From: Regnicoccus frigidus
Lineage (GTDB): Bacteria > Cyanobacteriota > Cyanobacteriia > PCC-6307 > Cyanobiaceae
Assembly: GCA_025194985.1 (NCBI GenBank)
Contig: JAOANE010000004.1
Span: forward strand, 1 to 64,000
Length of the DNA stretch: 64,000 nt
Direction: 5' to 3'
The translations under genes and the position numbers were made by a program. Shown in pieces: positions 31,768-43,576 of this stretch; the stretch's first letter is position 1, and each line of letters begins with the position of its first letter. The notes below the pieces were generated by a model. That model was not told the DNA's origin, did no database searches, and was given only the letters and a program-made list of their open reading frames with translations.

Positions 31768-32499
31768 ATGGCTGCTGAGCAGGACGACGCGGTGTGGTCC
31801 GCTCTGGCCTGGCAGCCATCGGCAACGCAACGCGAACAGTTCCTGGCCTTGCAGCAGGTCCTGCGCCACTGGAACAGCCGCCTCAACCTCACCCGGCTTG
31901 TCGAGGGCGACGACTACTGGATTTCCCAGCTCTACGACAGCCTCTGGCCCTGGCAACAGCTGCTGCGGCAACCGCCCACCGCACTCTCGCTGATCGATGT
32001 CGGCACCGGCGGCGGTTTTCCAGGACTAGCCCTGGCGATCGCCCTACCCCAGGCCCAGGTCACCCTGGTCGATTCGGTGGGCCGCAAAGCGGAAGCCGTA
32101 CGGGCCATGGCCCATAGCCTGGGTTTGAGCCAGCGGGTCATGGTGCGCTGGGAGCGGGCGGAGACCACCGGCCAAGACCCTGATTGCCGTGGCCGCTTCG
32201 ACTGGGCCCTGGCCAGGGCCGTGGCGGCGGCGCCAGTGGTCGCGGAATATCTGGTGCCCTTGCTGGCTCCCACTGGCCACGCCCTGCTGTATCGCGGCCA
32301 GTGGGAGCCAGCCGATCAGCAAAGCCTGGAGCGGGCGCTGCAGCCACTGTTGGCGGCCGCCGAGCGGGTGGAGCGCTGCGACCTCCCATCGGCTCGTGGC
32401 GTGCGCCACGCCGTGGTGCTCCGGCCCCTGGCCCCCTGCCCGGCCAGCTATCCCAGGCCGGTGGGCGTACCGGCCAAGTTGCCACTCGGCGTCCTCTGA
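31768..32499 (+). CDS. rsmG: 16S rRNA (guanine-527-N7)-methyltransferase
   Basis: A 243-residue SAM-dependent RsmG (GidB). The family start LALQQVLRHWNSRLNLTRLVEGDDYWISQLYDSL is followed by motif I SLIDVGTGGGFPGLALAIALP, then VDSVGRKAEAVRAMAHSLGL and DWALARAVAAAPVVAEYLVPLL. It methylates G527 in the 530 loop of 16S rRNA. The ATG at 31768 is used over an upstream frame that is leader. Its C-terminal 15 residues are Pro-rich and not conserved in the family. Confidence 0.9.
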   Translation: MAAEQDDAVWSALAWQPSATQREQFLALQQVLRHWNSRLNLTRLVEGDDYWISQLYDSLWPWQQLLRQPPTALSLIDVGTGGGFPGLALAIALPQAQVTLVDSVGRKAEAVRAMAHSLGLSQRVMVRWERAETTGQDPDCRGRFDWALARAVAAAPVVAEYLVPLLAPTGHALLYRGQWEPADQQSLERALQPLLAAAERVERCDLPSARGVRHAVVLRPLAPCPASYPRPVGVPAKLPLGVL

Positions 32500-32541
32500 C
32501 CCCACACACAGGGGAGCCCTGAGGATCGTCTTGGGAGATCG

Positions 32542-33744
32542 TCAGTCCGCCGTGATCAGAAGCTGGCTGGGGCTGCCCCCCAGCCGCTGGCGCAGGCGGC
32601 GCAGGAGGTCTGGGATCTGCTCGGCCCAGGGGCTATCGCCCAGCACCGCAAGCAGCTCGCCTTCAGAAACGCCGTGATCGAGCGCATCGGCATTGGCGCC
32701 GGGGAACCAGTGGTCACCCTGGCCCAACAGGCCATAGCGGGCCCGCCCGTAGCTCTCCAGATCCCAGGCCTCCAGCAGATTGTGGAGCCAGAGCAGCACC
32801 GGCAGGTTGATGCCGCCGGGCGTGTCGGGCCACTCCGGCAGCCCCTGGGACCAACTCTCCAGCCAGGCGGCGCCGAGGGTCTCTGCCCGGGCGTTCTCCA
32901 GGCGCTCCAGGATCGGCGGCAACAGGCGAGGAGCCTGCGGCAGCAACGCCACGGCTTCGAGGTGAAGGTCGAGATCGGCCGGACCGGCCGCACCCACACT
33001 GATCGTGTGGATTCCTGGAGCCGAGAGGCAGAACAGATCGTTGAACACGATCGGGTGCAACGGCGCACAGAGTTCGTTCAAACGCGGCGAAGGGCTATGC
33101 AGGTGGCCCCCTTTGTCGGTGGGGCTGATCACGAAGAGGCCCATGTCGTGGGCACGGGCGGCATCAATCGCCGGGCCGTTCTGCTGGCGGATGAAATACC
33201 AGTGCAGATTGATGTAATCGAAGGCATCCGATTCGATCGCCTCAAGAATCAGGGGCAGTGGCGCATGGGTGGAGAAACCGATCGAACCGATCCGGCCCTG
33301 CTGCTGCCAACGCCTGGCCACCTCCAGGCAACCACCGGGGAGCAGGGTCTGCTCCAGGTGCTCGGGAAGGTTGAGGCCATGAATGGCCAGCATGTGCAGG
33401 TGCTGAGCTCCCAGCCGCTCGAAACTGCGCTCCAGTTCGGCCTCGAACACGGCCGGGTCTGGGTTGGGTGGAACCTTCGTCTGCAGGAGGCGCTGGGGGT
33501 CTGGCACCTCGGGCAAGAGCCAGCCCAATTGTCTTTCTGAGGTGCCGTAATGGCGTGCCGTTTCGATGTGGTGCATCCCCACCGCCACGGCGCGCTCGAC
33601 GGTGGCCCGAACCTGGTCCTGGCTTGTGGCAGTGATCTGATCAGCGGGCAGATCACTCCAGCTCTGCTGGTAGCGCATGCCGCCCAGAGAAAGCAGCGGC
33701 ATGGCCAATTCGGTGCGCCCGAACCGCCGGGTGGGCACACTCAA
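32542..33744 (-). CDS. aldo/keto reductase
   Basis: A 400-residue member of the aldo/keto reductase superfamily. The catalytic tetrad positions can be followed: Tyr in ETARHYGTSE (the usual Asp is replaced by a Thr/Ala context, D-x3-Y reads E-T-A-R-H-Y), Lys in LLQTKVPP, and His in MLAIHGLN. The NADPH-side STHAP and GLFVISPTDKGG segments follow. About 100 extra helical residues at the C terminus (LPVLLWLHNLLEAWDLE...) extend it past the usual 320. The cyanobacterial substrate is unknown. The TTG at 33744 overlaps the ferredoxin stop (TTGA); a GTG at 33738 is an alternative. Confidence 0.85.
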   Translation of the reverse strand: MSVPTRRFGRTELAMPLLSLGGMRYQQSWSDLPADQITATSQDQVRATVERAVAVGMHHIETARHYGTSERQLGWLLPEVPDPQRLLQTKVPPNPDPAVFEAELERSFERLGAQHLHMLAIHGLNLPEHLEQTLLPGGCLEVARRWQQQGRIGSIGFSTHAPLPLILEAIESDAFDYINLHWYFIRQQNGPAIDAARAHDMGLFVISPTDKGGHLHSPSPRLNELCAPLHPIVFNDLFCLSAPGIHTISVGAAGPADLDLHLEAVALLPQAPRLLPPILERLENARAETLGAAWLESWSQGLPEWPDTPGGINLPVLLWLHNLLEAWDLESYGRARYGLLGQGDHWFPGANADALDHGVSEGELLAVLGDSPWAEQIPDLLRRLRQRLGGSPSQLLITAD

Positions 33745-34124
33745 TGGCGGGGAAGCGTGCGCTTCATGCGGGAGGAAGACGGCAACCCAAGCGGCTGGAT
33801 TTCCTGATTCTGCAAATGCTCGTCGAGGGCCGCCACCTCCTCATAGGCCACCCAGTGAATGCAGTCGACCGGGCAGGTATCGATCGCCTCCTGGATCTTT
33901 TCGGTGCTGTTGCCGTCCTGGCGGATGGCGCGGGAGCGGCCCCAGAGGGGTTCCACCAAAAAGGTGTTTCCAGCCACATGGGCGCAGTAGCGACAGCCGA
34001 TACAGACGGCTTCATCCACCCAGACGGCTTTTTGCCGGAGCGAACCACCCAGAAGCGGCTCCTCGCCGCTGGCACTGGACCGGACCTGGGCCGGTGCGGT
34101 GAAGGCGAGCGACGGATCCATCAC
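33741..34124 (-). CDS. single-cluster 4Fe-4S ferredoxin
   Basis: A 127-residue protein with one bacterial-type ferredoxin fold. The cluster ligands are CIGCRYC near residue 41 and a distal CP in DTCPVDCIHWV, which together suggest one 4Fe-4S (or 3Fe-4S) cluster. A C-terminal helix EYVAAL-like EEVAALDEHLQNQEI follows. The basic and serine-rich tail (SSSRMKRTLPRH) is unusual. The same type is found next to ycf35 in cyanobacteria, to my knowledge. It starts 3 bases after the ycf35 stop and runs into the aldo/keto reductase by TTGA overlap, so electrons may be passed within the module. Confidence 0.88.
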   Translation of the reverse strand: MMDPSLAFTAPAQVRSSASGEEPLLGGSLRQKAVWVDEAVCIGCRYCAHVAGNTFLVEPLWGRSRAIRQDGNSTEKIQEAIDTCPVDCIHWVAYEEVAALDEHLQNQEIQPLGLPSSSRMKRTLPRH

Positions 34125-34127
34125 AAC

Positions 34128-34520
34128 TCAGCTGTCCCAGCGGGTCACCACCAGTTCAATGCTGCCGTCGGTGTGCTGCGACTGTTCACTCACCTGAAAA
34201 CCTTCCTGAGTGGAGGCCGCCAGGATCGTGCGCAGGGCGTAGCGCTGGGTGAGCTGGGCCAGGAAACGCTCCACCGGCACCGGCTGCTTCCAGAGGTCCA
34301 GGTCAGTCACCAGCTCATAGCTGCCGGATTGCTGGTTCCAGCGGAAACCGATGTCACCGCCTTCGCTCTGGGGCAAGGCCAATTCGGCGAGCACGGTCTG
34401 GCCGCGGTAACCCCGCACCGGACGCTCACCCAGTTCAGGCTCATGGCCCAGGTCACGGAGGGCCTCAAGGAGGGCGTCGCGATCCTTGAGTTCCGTTTTG
34501 ACGGTGCTGAAGTGGGACAT
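34128..34520 (-). CDS. ycf35: Ycf35 (DUF1257) protein
   Basis: A 130-residue DUF1257 protein, encoded in some red-lineage plastid genomes as ycf35 and conserved in cyanobacteria with no established function. It starts MSHFSTVKTELKDRDALLEALRDLGHEP and has the family blocks VRGYRGQT, DIGFRWNQQSGSYELVTDLDLW and the C-terminal strand. No catalytic residues are evident; it may be a small scaffold or RNA-binding protein. It lies between the DUF2997 and ferredoxin genes in a tight minus-strand cluster. Confidence 0.9.
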   Translation of the reverse strand: MSHFSTVKTELKDRDALLEALRDLGHEPELGERPVRGYRGQTVLAELALPQSEGGDIGFRWNQQSGSYELVTDLDLWKQPVPVERFLAQLTQRYALRTILAASTQEGFQVSEQSQHTDGSIELVVTRWDS

Positions 34521-34561
34521 CGGATCGGCTGGCGAACGAAGGAAAGGGAACAGACCTGAAG

Positions 34562-34774
34562 TCAGGAGGCCGACTGCTGGAGGGGCAGGCTGGGGGTCAG
34601 GGTCTGGGGCTGGGCTTGGAACGCTTCGGAGGTGCTGCGGCGCTGCTGAACAGTGCCAAGCCTGGCCTCGATCCGCTCGGTGAGCTGTTCACAGCCGGCC
34701 CCCAACACTCCTTCCACCACCTCTTCCACCCGGCCGTCGGGCCGAATGCGAAAACGAATGGTGTGTTGAGACAT
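34562..34774 (-). CDS. DUF2997 family protein
   Basis: A 70-residue protein starting MSQHTIRFRIRPDGRVEEVVEGVLGAGCEQLTERIEARLGTV, which is the DUF2997 core: a two-stranded I-x-F-x-I-x-x-D-G-x-V hairpin, then G-x-x-C and a helix. The C-terminal 25 residues are Gln/Ser-rich. DUF2997 commonly neighbours DUF1257 and a ferredoxin. Its function is unknown, and the invariant cysteine invites a link to the adjacent iron-sulfur protein. The ATG at 34774 is chosen over an upstream leader. Confidence 0.82.
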   Translation of the reverse strand: MSQHTIRFRIRPDGRVEEVVEGVLGAGCEQLTERIEARLGTVQQRRSTSEAFQAQPQTLTPSLPLQQSAS

Positions 34775-34865
34775 CACGAGGTCAGTCGTGGCTCTCAACA
34801 TTAACCGGGTTCCAGCTCAGCTGAGAGATGCGAGACCAGCGGTGATTTAACAGCCAGCAGCCCAT

Positions 34866-35669
34866 TCAGCTGAGCAGGCCCTCTTCCACCAGCGTCTGAA
34901 TCTTCTCAAGAACGGCGGGGCTTTCGAGTTGCTCCAACGCCACCCTGGCCTCATCGCGCACGGTCGCGTCGATGTCCTTGAGCATCACCAGCACCAGCGC
35001 CTCCACCAGTACCTGCTGACGGGGCTCAACGAGATGGTCGTAAAGACGTCCGAGCGACCAGGCGCTGTTGCTGCGAACGGCAGGCTCACTGTCGATCCGC
35101 AGGCTGAGCAACAGCTGACCCGCGGCCTGGTCGGCCTTGGCCGCGCCGGTGCTGCCGGCATCGGCGAGGGACCCGGCGGCCCAGAGCCGCACGGCCGCTA
35201 CGTCCACCTGCAGGGCCCGGATCAACGGCAGCAACACCGGGGCCTCGGGGTAGTTGCCCAGGCTCCAGGCCACGGCCTTGCGCACATAACCGTTGCTGTC
35301 GTTCTGCAGCAGGCTGAGCAGGGGCTCCACAGCCTGCCGATCGGGGTTACGGCCCAGTGCATAGACGGCGCTCATCCGCAGAATCGGACAGCTCGCCTCC
35401 AGCAGGGGCAGCAGCCTTGGAATGGCGCGGGGGTCGCGGTGTTCGCAGAAGATCCGCAACCCCTGCATGCGGTCTTCGTGGCGGCCAAGGGCGAGCAGCT
35501 CAAGACCGAGATCGCACTCGGCGGCGATGTCGGAGCTGGAGAGCTCAATCGTGTCGAGAGCATCGAGCGGATCGACGGCCAGCTCTTCGGCCAGCTCCCC
35601 GGCCAGCAGTTCCGGATCGAAGCCAAGCTCAGCGGGGCTGGTGGAAAACGGCGGCACAGATTCCGGCAT
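34866..35669 (-). CDS. HEAT-repeat protein
   Basis: A 267-residue protein with an acidic N-terminal 55 residues (LAGELAEELAVDPLDALDTIEL) followed by five or six HEAT repeats. Among them are DPRAIPRLLPLLEASCPILRMSAVYALGR, AVEPLLSLLQNDSNGYVRKAVAWSLGNY and AVRSNSAWSLGRLYD. Such repeats occur in phycobilin lyase subunits (CpcE/F type) and in IaiH, the IscA-binding HEAT protein of Synechocystis. The size suits IaiH, but I cannot confirm it. No active-site residues are visible. It lies just upstream of the DUF2997-ycf35-ferredoxin cluster (91 bases before DUF2997), which would fit an iron-sulfur role. Confidence 0.82.
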   Translation of the reverse strand: MPESVPPFSTSPAELGFDPELLAGELAEELAVDPLDALDTIELSSSDIAAECDLGLELLALGRHEDRMQGLRIFCEHRDPRAIPRLLPLLEASCPILRMSAVYALGRNPDRQAVEPLLSLLQNDSNGYVRKAVAWSLGNYPEAPVLLPLIRALQVDVAAVRLWAAGSLADAGSTGAAKADQAAGQLLLSLRIDSEPAVRSNSAWSLGRLYDHLVEPRQQVLVEALVLVMLKDIDATVRDEARVALEQLESPAVLEKIQTLVEEGLLS

Positions 35670-35690
35670 GGGCTTTTCTCTGCTCCCCGC

Positions 35691-35852
35691 TCATCCCGCA
35701 GGAGCCGGGGCCATCATGTCGCCGGGCAGCCAAAGCCGGGCACTCACAACGAACAGGGCCAGGCCGAACAACAGCACGATCGCGGCCGGCAGCAAGGTGG
35801 AGCGGATGAAGGACACAGGCCGTGATCGGGTTTCCTCGCATTCTGAACGCAT
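35691..35852 (-). CDS. small single-span membrane protein
   Basis: A 53-residue frame with a basic N terminus (RSRPVSFIRS), one helix of about 22 residues (LLPAAIVLLFGLALFVVSARLW) and the tail LPGDMMAPAPAG. It sits 21 bases upstream of the HEAT-repeat gene on the same strand and diverges from the permease start. It has the look of the small thylakoid-associated proteins common in cyanobacteria, but no family is recognised and the ribosome site is weak. A longer start at 35912 would overlap the divergent gene. Confidence 0.6.
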   Translation of the reverse strand: MRSECEETRSRPVSFIRSTLLPAAIVLLFGLALFVVSARLWLPGDMMAPAPAG

Positions 35853-35878
35853 AGGGTTCGCCCAGTTGTGCCTGGTCT

Positions 35879-37183
35879 GTGCACCCTGAAACTCTGCCCC
35901 CTGACTCGACATCGGGTCATTCAGGAGGCGACGCCCGCTCGCGGCTGGTGGCCGTGGCCGCCCAGGGAGTGGCCAGCGGCACCCCCTACATGGTGGGCAG
36001 CAGGCTGCTGCAGGGTTGGCTGGCTGCCAGCAACGTGCCCCTCAGCCTGATCGGCCTGCTTGGCCTGGCGGAGCTGCCCTACACGCTCAAAATGTTCTGG
36101 GCGCCGTTGCTGGATCGCTGGCCTTTGCAATGGCCAGACCGGCGTCGGGGCTGGTTGCTGGTGCTGCAGCTCACCCTGGTGATGGTGATCGGGGCCATGG
36201 CCCTGCTGCGGCCCAGCTCCGATGCGGCCAGCCTGACGCTGATCGGAGTGATGGCGGTGCTGCTGGCCGTGGTCAGTGCCAGCCAGGACATTGCCGTGGA
36301 CGCCTACCGCACCGACCTGCTGCCAGCCAGCGAACTCGGCGGTGGTGCGGCGGCCTCTTCGCTGGGATACCGGGGGGCGATGTTGGCGATCGGCGCCGGC
36401 GGCTTTGTGCTGGCCGGTCGCTTCGGCTGGCCGGTGGCCTTCCTGGCCGCCGCCGCCCTGATGCTGGCCGTGGTGCCGTTCACCCTGGCGGCGCCACGGC
36501 TGGCTCCGATCGTCCATCCGGTGACGAGCCTGCGCCAGGCGGTGGTGGGGCCGGCGAAAGAATTTCTGCGCCGCACAGGCGGCAGCCGGGCGCTGCTGAT
36601 CCTCTTACTGGTGCTGCTCTACCGCTGGCCTGATGGACTGCTGGGGCTGATGGTGGTGCCGTTCTTGATCCAGGAAGGCTTTGCGCCGGAGCTGATCGGA
36701 ACGGTGCAGGCGGGCTGGGGCATCGCCGCCACCATGGCCGGCACGGTGTTGGGGGGCGTGCTGTTTGCGCGCCTTGGCATGAACCGCTCGCTGTGGCTGT
36801 TTTCAATTGCCGGCGCGATTGGCAACTTGAGTTACTGGGCGCTGGCCCGTTTTGGCGGTGGGGTGCCGGGGTTGCTGGTGGCGGTGAGCTTGGAGAACCT
36901 GGCGGGCGGAATGGTGGGAGCGGTGTTCGTGGCCTTGCTGATGAGCCTGTGCAATCCGCGTTTCTCCGCGACCCAATACGCCCTGCTCTCCGGGGTCTAT
37001 GCCCTGAGCCGATCAATCCTGGCCGCCCCGGCAGGTGTGGTGGCCGAGCAGGTGGGCTGGCCCAGCTTTTTCCTGTTCACGGCCTTGGCGGCCCTGCCGG
37101 CTTTTCTGCTGATGCTGCGACTCACCCCCTGGAGGGGCAACGGCGTGATCGGCGCGTTTGATCCGATTCGCGACGCCACTTGA
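35879..37183 (+). CDS. AmpG-like MFS permease
   Basis: A 434-residue MFS transporter with about 12 membrane segments. Motifs GTPYMVGSRLLQGWL, LIGLLGLAELPYTLKMFWAPLLDRW and SASQDIAVDAYRTDLLP are characteristic of the AmpG/acetyl-CoA transporter group. That group includes the importer of N-acetylglucosaminyl-anhydromuropeptides in cell wall recycling. Actual substrate specificity in cyanobacteria is not established. The GTG at 35879 follows a short gap; an upstream ribosome site is not clear. It converges on the GIY-YIG gene with 33 bases between stops. Confidence 0.85.
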   Translation: MHPETLPPDSTSGHSGGDARSRLVAVAAQGVASGTPYMVGSRLLQGWLAASNVPLSLIGLLGLAELPYTLKMFWAPLLDRWPLQWPDRRRGWLLVLQLTLVMVIGAMALLRPSSDAASLTLIGVMAVLLAVVSASQDIAVDAYRTDLLPASELGGGAAASSLGYRGAMLAIGAGGFVLAGRFGWPVAFLAAAALMLAVVPFTLAAPRLAPIVHPVTSLRQAVVGPAKEFLRRTGGSRALLILLLVLLYRWPDGLLGLMVVPFLIQEGFAPELIGTVQAGWGIAATMAGTVLGGVLFARLGMNRSLWLFSIAGAIGNLSYWALARFGGGVPGLLVAVSLENLAGGMVGAVFVALLMSLCNPRFSATQYALLSGVYALSRSILAAPAGVVAEQVGWPSFFLFTALAALPAFLLMLRLTPWRGNGVIGAFDPIRDAT

Positions 37184-37216
37184 GCTATCAGTTGCTGGCT
37201 CAGCTCAAGTGAGAGG

Positions 37217-38071
37217 TCAGACCTCTTCTATTTCCTTGAGCGTTTTTCCAGACTTATCGCGCCATGCGGTGAGACCGTTCGCCCCACCGCCGTGTATCAC
37301 TGCCGCTGCAGCACTTGGGCTCGAAAATTCTGTGCTCTGGCCAAAGACGAAGACACCCTCCTTTTCGACAAGAGTTCCGTTTTTGATGAGCTTCTGTCTC
37401 AGGACAACAACAAACGGGTGTTGGACCTCAGCAGAAGGACGTAGGGCCAGCACAGCCGTCGAATCCTTAAAGACAACGAACCCGGTCTCTGTTCTCCTGC
37501 CATGCGCCAAAGCATTCTTAATCTTGCAAACGAGGTTTGGCTGATCCTTCGTGGGGCTGGCGGATCCAGCAATGGGGGCAAGCAAGTCTGAGCCGAGTAC
37601 TGGCAACACCTGCCTAATTTTGGAGAGATAAACTTCCATTTCCTCACGATCAGACTCAGGCAACTTGGGGTTGCTTCCGTTCACATTTTCGAGCTCGTAC
37701 CGCCCCGCAATCTTCGATTCTTGCCACAGACGGTTCTCCAAGAACCGCACATGCGCCTTGGTGAGGTTTTCGTCCTTACTGACAAAGACAACGACTGAGC
37801 TCCAGAATTCCAAAGCCTTGGCCTTGTGTTGCTTCAACCGATCTCTGATCACTTCAGCTTCACCGATATAAGCCTGAGGATTCCCCGTATCGGGATTTGT
37901 TCCAAGCAAGAAGTAGATCCCTGCGCTTTCAAGCTCCTCCCGCGCAAGAAGGTCGTCAAGCTCCGTTCGCGGCGCCGCAAGTGCCTTACCTGTCCAATTC
38001 GAAACTTCGCCAACCCGAAGTCGCTTGGCATCTCCGTACAACAGGAAGAGTTTGATCGTGGCAGAAGTCAT
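37217..38071 (-). CDS. GIY-YIG nuclease domain protein with DUF4357
   Basis: A 284-residue protein. The GIY-YIG domain lies at about residues 48-135: GIYFLLG replaces GIY, AYIGEAEVIRDRLKQH carries YIG and the metal-site arginine, then VRFLENRLWQ contains the catalytic Glu of the family. A C-terminal domain (residues 190-280, GFVVFKDSTAVLALRPSAE..., LVEKEGVFVF) matches DUF4357, which often accompanies such nucleases. Base composition is visibly lower in GC than its neighbours, with many AAA/AAG and TTC/TTG codons, which suggests recent acquisition. It is downstream of rlmN on the same strand. A role in defence or in genome maintenance is possible but unproven. Confidence 0.82.
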   Translation of the reverse strand: MTSATIKLFLLYGDAKRLRVGEVSNWTGKALAAPRTELDDLLAREELESAGIYFLLGTNPDTGNPQAYIGEAEVIRDRLKQHKAKALEFWSSVVVFVSKDENLTKAHVRFLENRLWQESKIAGRYELENVNGSNPKLPESDREEMEVYLSKIRQVLPVLGSDLLAPIAGSASPTKDQPNLVCKIKNALAHGRRTETGFVVFKDSTAVLALRPSAEVQHPFVVVLRQKLIKNGTLVEKEGVFVFGQSTEFSSPSAAAAVIHGGGANGLTAWRDKSGKTLKEIEEV

Positions 38072-38173
38072 GCGAGCTGGCTACGAGCTGGTTACGCACT
38101 TCGTGGTGCACAAGCTGCTTGAGGAGAGCGAGCCACAACCCATCACTGATTAAACCTGCAAACCAGCCAACCG

Positions 38174-39259
38174 TTAACCCACCGCCACCCGCCGCCGGAG
38201 CTGGCCGCAAGCGGCATTTTCGTCCAGTCCCCGGCTGGCGCGCACACTCACCGCCACATGGCGCAGCTCCAGCGCAGATTTGAAGGCCGCCACACGCTGC
38301 GGGCTGGGGCGCTGGAAATCTTCCTCGTCGATCGGGTTGTAGGCGATCAGATTCACATGGCTCTGGAAACCGCGCAGCAACTGGGCCAGGGCCGCCGCCT
38401 GGCGGGGGTGGTCGTTGAGGCCGCCCAGCAGGATGTATTCAAAGCTGATGCGCCGGCCGGTGGCGGTCACATAGTGGCGGCAATCATCAAGAAGTTTGGC
38501 AATCGGGTAGGCATGGGCCGTGGGGATCAGCTCCTCGCGCAGCGCTTGGTCGGGGGCATGCAAGCTCACCGCCAGGGTGAACTGATTGCGACCCAGGCGC
38601 TCGGTGGCAAGGCCGGCCAGTTTCGGAATCTGGCCGGCCACGCCCACCGTGCTCACGGTGATCTGGCGCTGGGCCATGCCCAGGTCGCTGCAGAGGCAGT
38701 TGATGGCCTCAAGCACTGCTTCGGTGTTGAGAAGGGGCTCGCCCATGCCCATGAACACCACGTGGCTGGGGCGTTGCTGCATCACCTCGCGGATGGCCAG
38801 CACCTGGTCGATGATCTCGTGCACCTGCAGGGAACGTTGCAGGCCGCCTTTGCCGGTAGCGCAAAAACGGCACCCCATCGGGCAACCCACCTGGCTGGAG
38901 ACGCAGACCGTCAGACGGTCTTTGCTGGGAATGCCAACGGTTTCGAGGCTGAGGCCATCGGCGGTGGAGAGCAGCAGCTTGGTGGTGCCATCCCTGGCCA
39001 CGCTGCGTTGCAGCTCATTGGAGCGGCCGATCGGATCAGCGCCGGTTTCCTGTGCTTCGCCTGCAAGCTGCTCACGCCAGAGCTTGGGCAGAACATTGAT
39101 CTGTTCAAGCCGGCGGGCCCCTTTGGCGTAGAGGCCATCGTGAAGCTGCTTGCCGCGATAGCCAGGTTGCCCTTGGGCCTTGGCCTTGGCTTCTAAAGCA
39201 GCAAGACCTAAGCCAAGCAGGGGCACAGCCGCAGGCAAACGATCAGGACTCAGGGCCAC
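38174..39259 (-). CDS. rlmN: 23S rRNA (adenine-2503-C2)-methyltransferase RlmN
   Basis: A radical SAM methyltransferase of about 362 residues that methylates A2503 of 23S rRNA and also tRNA A37. The cluster motif is CPMGCRFCATGKGG (C-x3-C-x2-C), the N-terminal helical domain contains QPGYRGKQLHDGLYAKGARRL, and catalytic residues include the C-terminal Cys in NAACGQLRR. MGMGEPLLN is the SAM-binding GGEP-like motif. The GTG at 39259 is chosen; another GTG at 39286 would overlap hli by 37 bases. Upstream hli overlaps either start by at least 10 bases. Confidence 0.92.
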   Translation of the reverse strand: MALSPDRLPAAVPLLGLGLAALEAKAKAQGQPGYRGKQLHDGLYAKGARRLEQINVLPKLWREQLAGEAQETGADPIGRSNELQRSVARDGTTKLLLSTADGLSLETVGIPSKDRLTVCVSSQVGCPMGCRFCATGKGGLQRSLQVHEIIDQVLAIREVMQQRPSHVVFMGMGEPLLNTEAVLEAINCLCSDLGMAQRQITVSTVGVAGQIPKLAGLATERLGRNQFTLAVSLHAPDQALREELIPTAHAYPIAKLLDDCRHYVTATGRRISFEYILLGGLNDHPRQAAALAQLLRGFQSHVNLIAYNPIDEEDFQRPSPQRVAAFKSALELRHVAVSVRASRGLDENAACGQLRRRVAVG

Positions 39260-39431
39260 GCCAGCAACCCATGGCCCAACTGCCACTCCAGACCAACCAA
39301 GGCCATGAATCCGAGCATCGCTAAACGACCGTTCAAGCGCTCGGTGTGGCGGTGGAAGCCAAAACGTGGCAACTGGCGCTTCGGCACCAGCCGTGGCTGC
39401 AGCGGCAGCGTTGAATCAAGCGTCATGCTGC

Positions 39432-39435
<4 letters not shown>
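39250..39435 (-). CDS. hli: high-light-inducible protein (Hlip)
   Basis: A 61-residue one-helix chlorophyll-binding protein. The core FGFHRHTERLNGRLAMLGFM has the LHC-type ExxNGRxAMxGF motif with Glu and Asn pigment ligands. The N-terminal 25 residues are Arg/Pro-rich. It protects photosystem assembly and dissipates excess energy at thylakoids. The ATG overlaps the rpoC2 stop (ATGA), which puts an Hlip at the distal end of the RNA polymerase operon, and its stop lies within the 5' end of rlmN. Confidence 0.93.
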
Positions 39436-43514
<4,079 letters not shown>

Positions 43515-43576
43515 GGCGGCGCGCAGTTGAGAAGGACTGGGAACGGTTGAACGGGGAAGGGCTGGAGAGCTGAAGC

